DNA of 5,301 nt from assembly GCA_036244995.1 (NCBI GenBank), contig BTTF01000122.1, forward strand, positions 1-5,301. Direction: 5' to 3'. Every line of letters starts with the position of its first letter. Positions within the stretch are counted from its first letter, which is position 1. Under the pieces are notes generated by a model that had not been told where the DNA came from, did no database searches, and saw only the letters and a program-made list of their open reading frames with translations. The DNA comes from BMS3Bbin07 sp036244995 (lineage in GTDB: Bacteria; Nitrospirota; Thermodesulfovibrionia; Thermodesulfovibrionales; JdFR-85). Of this stretch, positions 5,300 to 5,301 are shown one piece after another. The position numbers and the translations under genes were made by a program.

Positions 5300-5301
5300 T
5301 T

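Overview
The window looks like ordinary chromosomal DNA of a Gram-negative bacterium of moderate GC content, with AT-rich, repeat-bearing spacers. A cyclopropane fatty acid synthase, an HD-GYP signalling protein, a DarP/YjgA (DUF615) ribosome-associated protein and intergenic AGAGGGG hairpins together suggest a Nitrospirota-, Desulfobacterota- or other proteobacteria-like genome. This placement is an inference without a database search and is not firm. No phage, transposase, CRISPR array, tRNA or rRNA was seen.

Layout. Positions 1-90 hold an imperfect palindrome of dispersed-repeat type, overlapped by the end of a short, protein-like minus-strand reading frame (212 down to 75). Positions 213-514 are non-coding and AT-rich, with a cluster of direct and inverted repeats, a good extended -10 promoter and a leader of about 139 nt containing a hairpin. 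On the plus strand follow cfa (515-1636) and, 42 nt later, a two-HD-domain HD-GYP protein (1679-2947); they are probably co-transcribed. Three genes point the other way: a DarP homologue (5299 down to 4820, possibly cut at its N-terminus by the window edge), argB (4647 down to 3760) and a nicotinamidase-like cysteine hydrolase (3498 down to 2962), which converges on the HD-GYP gene with only 14 nt between stop codons. The spacers around argB carry G/C-rich hairpin and G-run repeats.

How the genes relate. The plus-strand pair may link membrane lipid modification (cyclopropanation of unsaturated acyl chains) with cyclic-di-GMP turnover or sensing. The minus-strand genes are metabolic or housekeeping: arginine biosynthesis, probable NAD salvage or another amidase reaction, and large ribosomal subunit assembly. 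Their spacers of 172 and 261 nt suggest separate transcription units, not one operon. I found no convincing new multi-gene system. The points most worth a second look are a His-to-Gln change in the predicted bicarbonate pocket of Cfa, the degenerate first HD domain of the HD-GYP protein, and the repeat and leader structures upstream of cfa.
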